A stretch of DNA of 64,000 nucleotides from Mollicutes bacterium Phil14 (GTDB lineage: Bacteria; Bacillota_I; Bacilli_A; ML615J-28; CAG-698): assembly GCA_001940985.1 (NCBI GenBank), contig MSHB01000025.1, forward strand, positions 35,613 through 99,612. Direction: 5' to 3'. The notes under the pieces are model-generated. The model did no database searches. It had not been told where the DNA came from and saw only the letters and a list, made by a program, of their open reading frames with translations. The position numbers were made by a program, and so were the translations under genes. This document shows, piece by piece, positions 34,695 through 43,644 of the stretch; positions within the stretch are counted from its first letter, which is position 1; the number at the start of each line of letters is the position of its first letter.

Positions 34695-34967
34695 ATGAAA
34701 AGAGCAGTTGTTATATTTTTAATTTTTATCTTTTTGTTTTTAGGAATAATGATTGGTTCTAATAGTAGTAGTTTAGATAATTCAAAGCTATCAGAGGAAT
34801 TAAAAGATTTTGAGGGGCAAATTACATTACCGAATAATGATTATCATGGTCGTGATAATCAAGAAGTAGTACCAAATCTTTTTGCTAAAATTGGGAAAAA
34901 GGTTGAAGCGATTATAGACAAAACTTTTGATGCTACAAAAGATGTAATTAAAAAAATAATTGATTAA
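34695..34967 (+). CDS. Small single-pass protein, YqxA-like
   Basis: The 90-residue protein has one N-terminal transmembrane helix (residues 4-21), a polar linker and an amphipathic C-terminal helix (NLFAKIGKKVEAIIDKTFD). In Bacillus, gpr is followed by spoIIP and yqxA (DUF3679), and YqxA has the same layout, so this may be its counterpart with spoIIP missing. The sequence match is weak. AGGTGA precedes the ATG, 13 bases after gpr. Confidence 0.5.
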   Translation: MKRAVVIFLIFIFLFLGIMIGSNSSSLDNSKLSEELKDFEGQITLPNNDYHGRDNQEVVPNLFAKIGKKVEAIIDKTFDATKDVIKKIID

Positions 34968-34974
34968 AATATAT

Positions 34975-35000
34975 GCAAAGCGTAAAAACGTTTTGCTTTT
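34975..35000 (+). terminator. Terminator of the gpr unit
   Basis: GCAAAGCGT (34975-34983) pairs with ACGTTTTGC (34988-34996), followed by TTTTA. Confidence 0.75.
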
Positions 35001-35012
35001 ATTATTAATGTA

Positions 35013-35040
35013 TTGCAAAAAGTGTAAAAAGGTGTATAAT
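35013..35040 (+). promoter_or_regulatory. SigA promoter of the TPP leader
   Basis: TTGCAA (35013-35018), a 16-base spacer and TATAAT (35035-35040). Confidence 0.7.
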
Positions 35041-35079
35041 ATATATATAAAACATATTCTTGATTTAGATTAATATCTA

Positions 35080-35196
35080 AAAAGGGGAGCTATGGCTGAG
35101 AGGTTGCGTAATGGTAACGACCCTAAACCTGATCTAGGTAATGCTAGCGTAGGATTATTTTCTTACATTTCTTGGCTTTATCCCCCAAGATTTTTT
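35080..35196 (+). promoter_or_regulatory. TPP (THI-box) riboswitch
   Basis: The aptamer has GGGGAGC, GGCTGAGA (35094-35101), ACCTGATCT (35127-35135), the TAATGCTAGCGTAGG segment, i.e. all conserved THI-box parts. The expression platform is a terminator TCTTGG/CCAAGA (35170-35175, 35185-35190) plus T6, whose loop-side CCCCC can pair with the aptamer GGGG. Thiamine pyrophosphate should therefore switch thiT off. Confidence 0.95.
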
Positions 35197-35212
35197 AATT
35201 GGAGGAAAACAG

Positions 35213-35839
35213 ATGAATGAAAAAAATGAAAACAAAAGTACAGGCAAAAAGAAAGTAATATTTAATATAGCTTTTTCTGCCATTTTTTTAAGTTTGAGTG
35301 TTGTTTTAGATTATGTTTTTAAACTGATACCTTTTTTACAAATGCCTAATGGTGGAGGAATTACTATAGGTATGCTACCTTTAGTTTTAATTAGCATTAT
35401 TTGTGGCGGATATTATGGATTGTTAAGTGGTATTGCCTATGGAGTTATTAACTGCTTTGTTATTGATGCTTATGGATTTAATGTATATAGTTTCTTTTTA
35501 GACTATATAATAGCTTTTGCTGGTTTTTCTATTATTGCTATTTTTAGAAAAAAGATTTTGGATGGTAGTAAGTTTTATTTCGTTCTTGGCTTTGTGCTAG
35601 GTGGAATTATTAGATGGATTTCTAGTGGTTTTTCTGGTGTGATTAACGCTGGACTATGGGGTTATGATAAAGAGTTCTTGGAAAACATTTTTGGTGCAGG
35701 TCATGGAAGTATAATTTGGTTATACTTATATTCTTTTGTATATTATAATTTACCATATATTGGAGTATCAGTGATACTATGTATAGTTATAGGTTTAATA
35801 TTATTAAAAAGAATTAATAAAATTAATATAGAAAAATAG
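35213..35839 (+). CDS. thiT: Thiamine-specific ECF transporter S component
   Basis: ThiT binds thiamine in the membrane and works with a shared ECF energising module. The 208-residue protein has six hydrophobic segments, a cytoplasmic charged N-terminus, and the late GGIIRWISSGFSGVINAGLWGY region that corresponds to the thiamine-binding part of the family. GGAGG precedes the ATG, and the TPP riboswitch confirms the substrate. ecfA and ecfT genes are not in the window. Confidence 0.92.
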   Translation: MNEKNENKSTGKKKVIFNIAFSAIFLSLSVVLDYVFKLIPFLQMPNGGGITIGMLPLVLISIICGGYYGLLSGIAYGVINCFVIDAYGFNVYSFFLDYIIAFAGFSIIAIFRKKILDGSKFYFVLGFVLGGIIRWISSGFSGVINAGLWGYDKEFLENIFGAGHGSIIWLYLYSFVYYNLPYIGVSVILCIVIGLILLKRINKINIEK

Positions 35840-35846
35840 AAGTATG

Positions 35847-35874
35847 AATGTTAGTTATTATGCTAACATTTTTA
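35847..35874 (+). terminator. Terminator of thiT
   Basis: AATGTTAG (35847-35854) pairs with CTAACATT (35863-35870), followed by a T run. Confidence 0.8.
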
Positions 35875-35978
35875 TTTTTGAAAAAAAAACAAAACAATTG
35901 TAAAATAGTTATAAAAAATATATAATATACTTGTCAAAAATATTAATGTATTATATATATATTATAGAAAGGAAACCG

Positions 35979-37127
35979 ATGAAAAAACGTGATGTTATAA
36001 TTGTTGGTGGTGGTGCAAGTGGGATTTGCTGTGCTATTAATTTGAAAAGAGCTAACAAAAATCTTAGTGTTACAGTTTTAGAACAAAATGATAAAATATT
36101 AAAAAAACTTCTTAAAACTGGAAATGGAAAATGTAATATAGGAAATGAAAATATTACTAAAGACAGATATCATAATTTTGATTTTTTTAAAGAAAACATT
36201 CCGAGTTTTGATATAAAAAAATATTTTTTAGATATGGGAATTCTTTTAAAAAAAGATGAAATTGGTAGATTATATCCTTATTGTGAATCAGCTAGTAATG
36301 TTGTTGATATATTAAGAAATGAAGCAGATAGGTTAAAAGTAGAAGTCATTACTGAATTTACTGTAACTGATATTAAGAAAACTAAACTAAATTATGAGAT
36401 TTATGGTAAAGAAAATTATCAAACCAATGTTTTAGTGCTGGCTTGTGGTTCGATAGCACAAAGTCATACTAATGGCTACGAATTAGCTCGAAATCTTAAT
36501 CATACCGTTACGGATTTAAAAGCTGGGTTAACTCCAATAAAAGTAAAAGAAGATGTTAAATCGTTGCAAGGAATAAGAATAAAATGTCGAGCTATTGCAA
36601 ATGATTTTGCTCGTGATGGGGAAATACTTTTTAAAGAAAATGGAATATCAGGTATATTATCTTTAGAGCTATCTAGGTATGTTAGTAATAATGATAAAAT
36701 AGTTTTGGATTTAGTTCCAAATGTGGATGAAAAATATATTGAAAATTTTATTGAAAACAAGGCCAAAAGCCAAAGATATGATAGAGATAGTTTACTTATT
36801 GCACTAAGTGGAATGTTGCCTAAAATGCTATCACTACTAATTATAAAGAAAAGCAAAAATATTGAAGAAATTGTAAAAAATATTAAAAACCTTACTTTGA
36901 CAGTTGATAGCTTATATGGTTTCAATAATTCACAAATAGTAGTTGGTGGTGTTGATATAAAAGATATATACAGTACTTTCGAATCGAAAATTAATAACAA
37001 TTTATTTATAATAGGTGAAATGTTAGATGTTGATGGAGATTGTGGTGGATATAATTTATATTTTGCTTGGCTTAGTGCTTATATTTGCAGTAATAGTATT
37101 ATTAAAGAAAACTTTACTAAAAGCTAA
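35979..37127 (+). CDS. HI0933/YhiN-family FAD flavoprotein
   Basis: The 382-residue protein begins with a Rossmann dinucleotide-binding motif (DVIIVGGGASGICCAI), followed by KKLLKTGNGKCNIGN, and ends with GEMLDVDGDCGGYNLYFAW, the C-terminal FAD signature of this family. The reaction is not known. ATG 35979 has GAAAGGAA upstream; a start at 35931 would precede that site. Confidence 0.9.
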   Translation: MKKRDVIIVGGGASGICCAINLKRANKNLSVTVLEQNDKILKKLLKTGNGKCNIGNENITKDRYHNFDFFKENIPSFDIKKYFLDMGILLKKDEIGRLYPYCESASNVVDILRNEADRLKVEVITEFTVTDIKKTKLNYEIYGKENYQTNVLVLACGSIAQSHTNGYELARNLNHTVTDLKAGLTPIKVKEDVKSLQGIRIKCRAIANDFARDGEILFKENGISGILSLELSRYVSNNDKIVLDLVPNVDEKYIENFIENKAKSQRYDRDSLLIALSGMLPKMLSLLIIKKSKNIEEIVKNIKNLTLTVDSLYGFNNSQIVVGGVDIKDIYSTFESKINNNLFIIGEMLDVDGDCGGYNLYFAWLSAYICSNSIIKENFTKS

Positions 37128-37170
37128 AAATATGATAAAATATATATAATAAAAAGGAGAAAATGTTAAT

Positions 37171-37782
37171 ATGAATTTACCTAATAAATTAACTATTGGA
37201 AGAATGTGTGCTATTCCAATAATTATAGTAGTAGCACTTATAACTCAGTTGAGAGATATAACAGTTTTTGGTAATGTTAACTTACAACAATTAATAATAT
37301 TAATACTATTCTGCTTAGCATCATTTACTGATTTCTTAGATGGACATATAGCTAGAAAGTATAACTTAGTTACAAATTTTGGAAAATTTATGGATCCATT
37401 AGCAGATAAGTTGTTAGTCTTAACGGCACTAATTTATTTGATTGAAATAGGTAAATTAGTTGCGTTTGGTGTAGAATTGGGATTTGCAGTTACTATAATT
37501 CTTGCTAGAGAGTTTGCTGTGACAGGTTTAAGATTACTTGCTGCAAACAATAATTGCGTTATAGCAGCTAGTAAAATGGGAAAATCTAAAACTGTTTCTC
37601 AAATGTTTATGATAATTATATTATTATTAAATTGCTATCCATTTTCTTTTTTAGGTGGAAATAGCGTAGATGTTACTACTGTGGTATTAATTAGTATAGC
37701 TACAATTTTAACAATTGTTTCAGGTATTGATTACTTTGTAAAAAATATTTCAGTATTTAAAGATAAAAAAGAAGAGGAATAA
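37171..37782 (+). CDS. pgsA: CDP-diacylglycerol-glycerol-3-phosphate 3-phosphatidyltransferase
   Basis: PgsA makes phosphatidylglycerol phosphate. The 203-residue membrane protein carries the CDP-alcohol transferase motif DGx2ARx8Gx3Dx3D complete (starting DGHIAR, about residues 58-80), and the opening NLPNKLTIGRM is typical. It lies directly before recA as in Bacillus, although cinA, which often separates them, is missing. Confidence 0.94.
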   Translation: MNLPNKLTIGRMCAIPIIIVVALITQLRDITVFGNVNLQQLIILILFCLASFTDFLDGHIARKYNLVTNFGKFMDPLADKLLVLTALIYLIEIGKLVAFGVELGFAVTIILAREFAVTGLRLLAANNNCVIAASKMGKSKTVSQMFMIIILLLNCYPFSFLGGNSVDVTTVVLISIATILTIVSGIDYFVKNISVFKDKKEEE

Positions 37783-37785
37783 AAA

Positions 37786-38775
37786 ATGGCAGAAGATAAA
37801 GAAAAGGCGTTAGCGGAAGCGTTTAAGGCGATTGAAAAACAATTTGGTAAAGGTTCTATAATGAAACTTGGTGAAAAGGTCCATACAGATATGGAAGTTA
37901 TTCCTACAGGCTCAATATCATTGGATATGGCATTGGGTGTAGGAGGTTATCCTAAAGGAAGAATAATTGAAATATTTGGACCTGAAAGTAGTGGTAAGAC
38001 AACTTTTGCATTACATGCGATAGCACAAGCCCAAAAACAAGGTGGTGTTGCAGCATTTATTGATGCTGAACATGCACTTGATCCTAAATATGCAAAAGCA
38101 CTTGGTGTAGATGTTGATAACCTAATAGTTTCTCAACCAGATACAGGTGAGCAAGCATTAGAAATTGCTGAACATTTAATTAGAAGCGGTGCAATAGCTA
38201 TAGTAGTTGTTGATAGTGTTGCAGCCCTTGTTCCTAAGGTAGAAATAGATGGTGATATGGGTGATTCTCATATTGGTACTCAAGCTAGACTAATGTCACA
38301 AGCAATGAGAAAATTGAGTGGTGCAATTAGTAAAAGCAATACAGTCGCTATTTTCATTAACCAAATACGTGAAAAAGTAGGAGTTATGTTTGGTAGTCCT
38401 GAAACTACATCTGGTGGTAGAGCGTTAAAGTTTTATGCTACTATTAGACTAGATATTCGTAGAGTTGAACAAATAAAGCAAGGAACAGATATTATCGGTA
38501 ATCTTACAAGAGTAAAAGTTGTTAAGAATAAGGTTGCACCTCCATTTAAAGTTGTTGATGTAGATTTAATTTATGGTCAAGGTGTTTCAAGAGAAGCTGA
38601 AATCTTAGATTTGGCTGTTAACAATGATATTATTAACAAGAGTGGCGCTTGGTTCTCATATAATGATGAAAAATTGGGTCAAGGTAGAGAGAATGTTAAA
38701 GAATTTATGAAACAAAATCCTAACTTTACTCAAGAAATTGAAAATAAGATACGTGAAGTTCTTAAAGATAAATAA
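37786..38775 (+). CDS. recA: Recombinase RecA
   Basis: The 329-residue protein has all RecA motifs: [12 protein letters not shown], Walker [10 protein letters not shown] near residue 65, the [17 protein letters not shown] segment, [17 protein letters not shown] loop, and GGRALKFYA. The acidic C-terminal tail is short. It starts three bases after pgsA, so both are cotranscribed. It serves recombination repair and would also handle DNA taken up by ComEC. Confidence 0.98.
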   Translation: MAEDKEKALAEAFKAIEKQFGKGSIMKLGEKVHTDMEVIPTGSISLDMALGVGGYPKGRIIEIFGPESSGKTTFALHAIAQAQKQGGVAAFIDAEHALDPKYAKALGVDVDNLIVSQPDTGEQALEIAEHLIRSGAIAIVVVDSVAALVPKVEIDGDMGDSHIGTQARLMSQAMRKLSGAISKSNTVAIFINQIREKVGVMFGSPETTSGGRALKFYATIRLDIRRVEQIKQGTDIIGNLTRVKVVKNKVAPPFKVVDVDLIYGQGVSREAEILDLAVNNDIINKSGAWFSYNDEKLGQGRENVKEFMKQNPNFTQEIENKIREVLKDK

Positions 38776-38797
38776 ACCCTTAACAAGGGTTTTTTAT
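38775..38797 (+). terminator. Terminator of recA
   Basis: AACCCTT pairs with AAGGGTT around AAC, followed by T6. Confidence 0.85.
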
Positions 38798-38853
38798 TAT
38801 TTTTTATATCAAATATACATTGATAAAAGTTATGATGAACTGTGAATTAATTG

Positions 38854-38882
38854 TTGAAAAGTAAAAGCATTGATAGTATAAT
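38854..38882 (+). promoter_or_regulatory. SigA promoter of the cobalamin leader
   Basis: TTGAAA (38854-38859), a 17-base spacer and TATAAT (38877-38882). Confidence 0.8.
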
Positions 38883-38903
38883 ATATGGGTAGAATTTATA
38901 CGT

Positions 38904-39050
38904 TATTTGGTGTATTTATACATAACAAGGAATTAGGTAAAAGCCTAAGCTAACCCAGTAGCCGTGATGCTGATGAAAGTTCATTAAGTCACTGAGAAAT
39001 CGGGAAGACGAATTAGTAAAGTGAAGCAGAGCCGGAAGACTTACCAAGTA
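38904..39050 (+). promoter_or_regulatory. Cobalamin riboswitch
   Basis: Closing stem P1 is TATTTGGT (38904-38911) with ACCAAGTA (39043-39050). Inside lie GTCACTGAGAAATCGGGAAG, close to the conserved GCCACTG...GGGAAG core, and AGCCGGAAGACTTACC, a close copy of the B12 box. Downstream ATTCTC/GAGAAT (39059-39079) with a later T7 may be the expression platform. Binding of a B12 form should repress the lipoprotein gene. Confidence 0.88.
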
Positions 39051-39144
39051 AAGAAAAAATTCTCCTGGGTCACGAGAATAGGTATATTTTTTTGTATGTC
39101 CTATTTTCTGATAATTAAAAATCTTTAAGAAAGGATGTATTAAA

Positions 39145-39543
39145 ATGAAGAAAAGATTTTTATTTTTATTACTAGCATTTTTAGCGATTTTCACACTTGC
39201 AGGATGCAAAAATTCTAATGCTAAAGAAGATGGTAAATTCAGTGTTGAAGTAATTGATGAAACAGACAAAGTTTTATGTAATGAAACAATTGGATTTAAA
39301 GAAGGAGATAACATAGTTGATCTTTTAAAAGCAAATGAAAAAATTAAATTAGATGGAACTATGAGTGAGTATGGAATTTATATTACTACACTTTGTGGAA
39401 AGAATGCATCAGATGTTGGTAAAACATATTTCTGGAGTTTGTATGTTGATGACAAGGTTTCAGAAGTTGGACTTTCTTCAGTTGAATTGAAAAATGGTAT
39501 GAAGATTAAACTTGTCTTAACTGATTGGACAAAATTATCATAA
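39145..39543 (+). CDS. DUF4430 (transcobalamin-like) lipoprotein
   Basis: The 132-residue protein has a lipobox (FTLAGCKN, Cys near residue 21) and one DUF4430 domain: ETIGFKEGDNIVDLLKAN, YGIYITTLCGK, TYFWSLYVDD and a final LKNGMKIKLVL strand. DUF4430 resembles the C-terminal domain of animal transcobalamin/intrinsic factor. Under a cobalamin riboswitch it is best read as a surface corrinoid-binding protein. It stands alone, ending in its own terminator, with no ECF or Btu transporter gene beside it. Confidence 0.85.
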   Translation: MKKRFLFLLLAFLAIFTLAGCKNSNAKEDGKFSVEVIDETDKVLCNETIGFKEGDNIVDLLKANEKIKLDGTMSEYGIYITTLCGKNASDVGKTYFWSLYVDDKVSEVGLSSVELKNGMKIKLVLTDWTKLS

Positions 39544-39548
39544 CTATT

Positions 39549-39570
39549 GAGGACTTTAGTCCTCTTTTTT
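39549..39570 (+). terminator. Terminator of the DUF4430 gene
   Basis: GAGGACT (39549-39555) pairs with AGTCCTC (39558-39564), followed by T6. Confidence 0.85.
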
Positions 39571-39684
39571 ATTACTTGCAGTATTCAAATTTTTATTTGA
39601 CTATTTGTGCATTTTATAGTATAATAAGCCGTAGACTTTAATTAACAGAAATGTTAAAGAGTATAAAAATGGAGGTTAATATAG

Positions 39685-41289
39685 ATGAAAACATTTTTGA
39701 TTATCGGAAGTGTTTTGCCTACAATATTAATTGCCGTTCTTGCTGCAGCCGCTGGTGTTGGCTTGGGTATTTTTTTATTTCGTGAACATTATAAAAAAAT
39801 GGGAAAAACTTCAAGCAAGATTATTGAAGATGCAAAAAAACTTGCTGAAGAAAATCGCAAAAAAGAAGTTCTTGAAACTAAACAAGAAATACATTTACTA
39901 AAACAAGATGCTGAAAAAGAAATCCGTCAATTGAAGCAAGATGCTGATAGAGAGATTAAGGAAAAGAAAAAATCAGCAAATGATTTAGAACAAAAGCTAT
40001 TGCAACGTGAAGAAAGATTAGATAATCGTAGTAGTAATCTAGATAAGAGAGAAGAAACTTTAAATCAAAAAGAACAAAAAATTGATCAAAAGAAAGCTGA
40101 TCTTGAAAAACAATACAGCAAAGTGGATGAATTAATTGAAGAGCAAAACAAAAAATTAATTGAGATTTCAGGTTTGAATGTTGAAGAAGCTAGAAAAATA
40201 ATTTTAGAGCGCATTGAAGAAGAAATGTCAATGGAAATTGCTGTTAAGATTAAAGAAGCTGAGGAAAAAGCAAAATTGGAGTCAAATCGTAAGGCACAAA
40301 GTCTACTAGCCAATGCGATTCAACAATATGCAAGTGATACTGTTAGTGAAAAAACAGTTTCAGTTGTTCCTCTACCAAATGACGAAATGAAAGGTCGTAT
40401 AATCGGCCGTGAAGGAAGAAATATTCGTGCAATTGAAGCTTCAACAGGTGTAGATTTAATAATTGATGATACACCAGAAGCAGTTGTTCTTTCTTGCTTT
40501 GATCCAATAAGAAGAGAAATTGCTAGAAGAACATTAGAAACATTGATAACAGACGGAAGAATTCAACCTACAAGAATAGAAGAACTTGTTAATAAGTTTA
40601 AAAAGGAATTGGATGTTGAATTGCGAGAAACTGGTGAAAAAGCTGTTTTTGAAACTGGTATTGGTAAGGTTCATCCTGAACTAATCAAATTGATTGGTCG
40701 ATTGAAATTTAGAACTAGTTATGGCCAAAATGCTTTAACTCATTCATTAGAAGTTGCATATTTAAGTGGAAAATTAGCAGCTGAAATAGGAGCTAATGAA
40801 ATATTGGCTAGACGTGCTGGTTTATTACATGATATTGGTAAAGCTGCTGACCATGAAATGGAAGGTAGCCATGTTGATATCGGTGTTGAATTAGCTAATA
40901 GATATAGAGAAAATGAAACAGTAATAGATGCAATTGCATCCCATCATGGTGATCGTGAAGCAACTACTGTTATTGCACAATTAGTTGCTGCAGCTGACAC
41001 TTTATCTGCTGCTAGACCTGGTGCGAGAAGTGAGTCTTTAGAAAATTATATTAAGCGATTAACTCAACTTGAAGATATCTGCAATGAGTTTAAAGGTGTT
41101 GATAAATCTTATGCTTTACAAGCTGGTAGAGAAATTAGAATACTTGTTAAACCTGATGAAATTGATGATAGTCATGCTTATAAATTAGCTAGAGATATTA
41201 GAATAAAAATTGAAAACACTTTGAATTATCCTGGTACAATTAAGGTTACTGTTATACGTGAAACACGTGCTCAGGAAACTGCTAAATAA
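39685..41289 (+). CDS. rny: Ribonuclease Y
   Basis: RNase Y starts mRNA decay at the inner membrane face. The 534-residue protein has an N-terminal transmembrane helix, a long coiled coil (residues 35-200), a KH domain ([15 protein letters not shown], near 236) and an HD domain ([23 protein letters not shown] near 380). Length and order are those of the family. It precedes ymdB as in Bacillus. Confidence 0.97.
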   Translation: MKTFLIIGSVLPTILIAVLAAAAGVGLGIFLFREHYKKMGKTSSKIIEDAKKLAEENRKKEVLETKQEIHLLKQDAEKEIRQLKQDADREIKEKKKSANDLEQKLLQREERLDNRSSNLDKREETLNQKEQKIDQKKADLEKQYSKVDELIEEQNKKLIEISGLNVEEARKIILERIEEEMSMEIAVKIKEAEEKAKLESNRKAQSLLANAIQQYASDTVSEKTVSVVPLPNDEMKGRIIGREGRNIRAIEASTGVDLIIDDTPEAVVLSCFDPIRREIARRTLETLITDGRIQPTRIEELVNKFKKELDVELRETGEKAVFETGIGKVHPELIKLIGRLKFRTSYGQNALTHSLEVAYLSGKLAAEIGANEILARRAGLLHDIGKAADHEMEGSHVDIGVELANRYRENETVIDAIASHHGDREATTVIAQLVAAADTLSAARPGARSESLENYIKRLTQLEDICNEFKGVDKSYALQAGREIRILVKPDEIDDSHAYKLARDIRIKIENTLNYPGTIKVTVIRETRAQETAK

Positions 41290-41292
41290 AAA

Positions 41293-41318
41293 AATGGCTT
41301 ATAGAAATATAAGCCATT
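41293..41318 (+). other. 11-bp hairpin with GAAA tetraloop between rny and ymdB
   Basis: AATGGCTTATA (41293-41303) and TATAAGCCATT (41308-41318) are perfectly complementary around GAAA. No T run follows on the plus strand, so it may stabilise or attenuate the rny-ymdB mRNA rather than end it; on the minus strand it would have a T run but no gene uses it. Confidence 0.7.
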
Positions 41319-41340
41319 AATATTATAGAATGGAGCTCAT

Positions 41341-42114
41341 ATGAAAATATTGTTCGTTGGTGATGTTTTTTCAAAACTTGGTCGTGAAACTTTTGAAAGA
41401 AATCTACGTAGAATAAAAGAAAACGAAAAAATTAATTTTGTTATTGCAAATGGTGAGAACGTTTCTCATGGTAAAGGTATGAATGAAGGACATTATAAGT
41501 GGTTTCTAAATCAAGGCGTAAATGTAATCACTTTAGGAAATCACTCTTTTCAACAAAGAAGCATATATAATTTTATTGATGATGTTAACAATGTTGTTAG
41601 ACCCTATAATTATAACGATGTAGCTGGTAAAGGATATGCAACTATTAATTATAACGGAATAAAGATTACGGTTTTTCAAATGATAGGCCGAGTGTTAATG
41701 GATGAAAGTGTTTCTTCACCATTCGAGAAGACTAAAGAACTACTAGAAAATGTTGAAAGTGATATATATATTTGTGATTTTCACGCAGAAACAACTAGTG
41801 AAAAAATTGCCTATGGATATGCTTTTGATGGAAAACTTACAGCGGTTTTAGGAACTCATACTCATGTTCAAACTAGAGATGCTAGAATATTAGATAATGG
41901 AACTGCATTTATCACTGATGTTGGAATGACAGGACCATTAGATGGTGTAATCGGCGTTGATAAAACAATAATTGTTGATAGATATGTTAATAATGGTAAA
42001 CATAGATTTGAGCCACAAGAAGCAGGAAAAACTCAATTTTGTGCAGTTATTTTAGAAATTAATGATTTAACAAAAAAAGCGACAAAAATCGACACCATAT
42101 ATGTGATAGAATAA
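41341..42114 (+). CDS. ymdB: YmdB-family metallophosphoesterase
   Basis: YmdB is a phosphodiesterase (2',3'-cAMP in vitro) affecting biofilm and motility in Bacillus. The 257-residue protein has GDVFSKLGRE, ANGENVSHGKGM, LGNHSF, DFHAETTSEK and GTHTHVQTRD, which carry the metal ligands. TGGAG precedes the ATG. It lies between rny and spoVS as in Bacillus. Confidence 0.95.
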   Translation: MKILFVGDVFSKLGRETFERNLRRIKENEKINFVIANGENVSHGKGMNEGHYKWFLNQGVNVITLGNHSFQQRSIYNFIDDVNNVVRPYNYNDVAGKGYATINYNGIKITVFQMIGRVLMDESVSSPFEKTKELLENVESDIYICDFHAETTSEKIAYGYAFDGKLTAVLGTHTHVQTRDARILDNGTAFITDVGMTGPLDGVIGVDKTIIVDRYVNNGKHRFEPQEAGKTQFCAVILEINDLTKKATKIDTIYVIE

Positions 42115-42185
42115 CTATAGAAAGAGGCATAAAATATAAGGATAAATCATATAATTTTATGACCAATTGAAATAGGAGGAAATAT

Positions 42186-42446
42186 ATGGATGTTTTAAAA
42201 GTATCATCAAAATCTAAACCAAATTCAGTAGCAGGTGCCCTTGCTAATGCCTTTAAATCTAAAGAAGGCGTGGAAATACAAGCAATTGGAGCGGGCGCTT
42301 TGAATCAAGCAATTAAATCAATCGCTATAGCTAGAGGCTATGTAGCTCCAACAGGAAAAGATTTAATCTGTATTCCAGCTTTTAGTGATATTGAAATAGA
42401 AGGAGAAGAAAGAACGGCAATAAAACTTATTGTAAAAACTTTGTAA
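42186..42446 (+). CDS. spoVS: Stage V sporulation protein S
   Basis: SpoVS is a small Alba-like nucleic-acid-binding protein needed for spore coat and core maturation. The 86-residue product matches along its whole length (LKVSSKSKPNSVAGALA, IGAGALNQAIKSIAIARGYVAP). AGGAGG precedes the ATG. AAGGATAAA at 42138-42146 recalls a SigH -35, but no good -10 is at the right distance. Confidence 0.97.
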   Translation: MDVLKVSSKSKPNSVAGALANAFKSKEGVEIQAIGAGALNQAIKSIAIARGYVAPTGKDLICIPAFSDIEIEGEERTAIKLIVKTL

Positions 42447-42471
42447 TAGTTATTTGCCGTATTGAAGTAAT

Positions 42472-42498
42472 GATAGAATGATTTCATTCTATCTTTTT
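42472..42498 (+). terminator. Terminator of spoVS
   Basis: GATAGAATG (42472-42480) pairs with CATTCTATC (42485-42493) and T5 follows. Confidence 0.85.
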
Positions 42499-42579
42499 AA
42501 TTTGAGAATTTACATATTATTAAAAAAATGATATAATGATTTTATATATTAGCAAACGAAAGGAAAAAATAGGTCAATA

Positions 42580-42909
42580 ATGAAAAATATAGAATTTGCA
42601 AAAGGACTTGTTTTGAAAAATGAAGTAGAATATCAAAAAGGACAAATAGTTAGTAAAACGTTAGTGCAAAATGAAGGTGTTAGTATTACTTTATTTTCTT
42701 TTGATAAAGGTGAAGAAATATCTACTCATGAATCAACTGGTGACGCGTTTGTTATATGCTTGGATGGTTGTGGCAAGATTACTATTGATTGGAATGGATA
42801 TTTGCTAACAGAAGGAATGAGTATAGTTATGCCTGCAAATCATCCTCATTCTGTTATGGCTATGGAGCAATTCAAAATGTTGTTAGTAGTTGTATTTCCT
42901 AAAAAATAA
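42580..42909 (+). CDS. Single-domain cupin protein
   Basis: The 109-residue protein is a small cupin: FDKGEEISTHESTGDAFVICLDG gives the first motif (with fewer His than usual) and EGMSIVMPANHPHSV the second. Such proteins bind a metal and a small ligand; the ligand here is unknown. It is probably monocistronic or shares a transcript with the acetyltransferase 48 bases downstream. Confidence 0.8.
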   Translation: MKNIEFAKGLVLKNEVEYQKGQIVSKTLVQNEGVSITLFSFDKGEEISTHESTGDAFVICLDGCGKITIDWNGYLLTEGMSIVMPANHPHSVMAMEQFKMLLVVVFPKK

Positions 42910-42957
42910 TGTCTTTTTGAGTTGATTACGTATATACTAATATAGGATGTGAAAATA

Positions 42958-43521
42958 ATGAGTAGAATTGGATTGCCGGTACTTGAAACACCTCGATTGA
43001 TTATCCGTGAAATTGAGGAAAGTGATGTGTATGATATGTTTGAATATGCTTCACTTCCTAATGTTGGTCCTGTTGCTGGTTGGGAACCTCATAAAAGTTT
43101 ATCATATACCAAGTCTATTATTAAAATGTTTAGAAATAAATATCAATATGGTCAACTTGGTGTTTTTGCAATTGTTTTAAAAGAAAGTGATAAAATGATT
43201 GGAACAATAGAATTACATACTTATGTTAAAAATCACAAAGCAGAATTAGGATATACTATTAGTCCTTATTTTTGGGGTAATGGTTATGCTTATGAAGCAG
43301 CAAAAGCGGTAATATCTTGGGGGTTTAATGAACTAGAGTTGAAAAGAATAGAATGTACAGCATTTGTCAATAACAATCAGTCAAATAGAGTGTGTGAAAA
43401 ACTTGGTCTTGATTTTGAGTGTGTAAGAAAAAAGGGTTACATGCTTTATGATGGAAGTATACATGATATTTCTTGCTATGCAATTACTGATGATGAATAT
43501 TTTAAAAGTATTAGAAGTTAA
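42958..43521 (+). CDS. RimJ/RimL-type GNAT acetyltransferase
   Basis: The 187-residue protein opens LETPRLIIREIEESDVYDMFEY, has AELGYTISPYFWGNGYAYEAAKAVI (acetyl-CoA site) and FVNNNQSNRVCEKLGLDF. This family acetylates ribosomal protein N-termini or small amines; the target is unknown. ATG 42958 is better spaced from AGGA (42944-42947) than the GTG at 42949. Confidence 0.87.
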   Translation: MSRIGLPVLETPRLIIREIEESDVYDMFEYASLPNVGPVAGWEPHKSLSYTKSIIKMFRNKYQYGQLGVFAIVLKESDKMIGTIELHTYVKNHKAELGYTISPYFWGNGYAYEAAKAVISWGFNELELKRIECTAFVNNNQSNRVCEKLGLDFECVRKKGYMLYDGSIHDISCYAITDDEYFKSIRS

Positions 43522-43560
43522 AAAATGGTCTATAAGGTCTTTATGATTTTGTAGACTTTT

Positions 43561-43615
43561 TTACATAGATTTTACATAGGAATGATTACATTCTTAAATA
43601 ACATACAAGTATAAT
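43561..43615 (+). promoter_or_regulatory. PhoP-box-like repeats and promoter of pstS
   Basis: TTACAT occurs at 43561, 43572 and 43586 (spacings 11 and 14), resembling the Bacillus PhoP site of TT(A/C/T)ACA direct repeats about 11 bp apart. The third copy occupies the -35 position of TATAAT at 43610-43615 (18-base spacer), the layout of a PhoP-activated promoter. Confidence 0.65.
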
Positions 43616-43644
43616 TATTATGTAATAAAAAAAGGAGAGATATT

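Noticed and set aside
36500-37000. 166-residue open frame antisense to the YhiN-like gene
   Set aside because: Shadow of the real gene on the opposite strand; Ser/Ile/Leu-rich with no motif and no ribosome site.
42138-42165. SigH promoter for spoVS
   Set aside because: The -35 AAGGATAAA is good, but no GAAT-type -10 lies 11-14 bases downstream.
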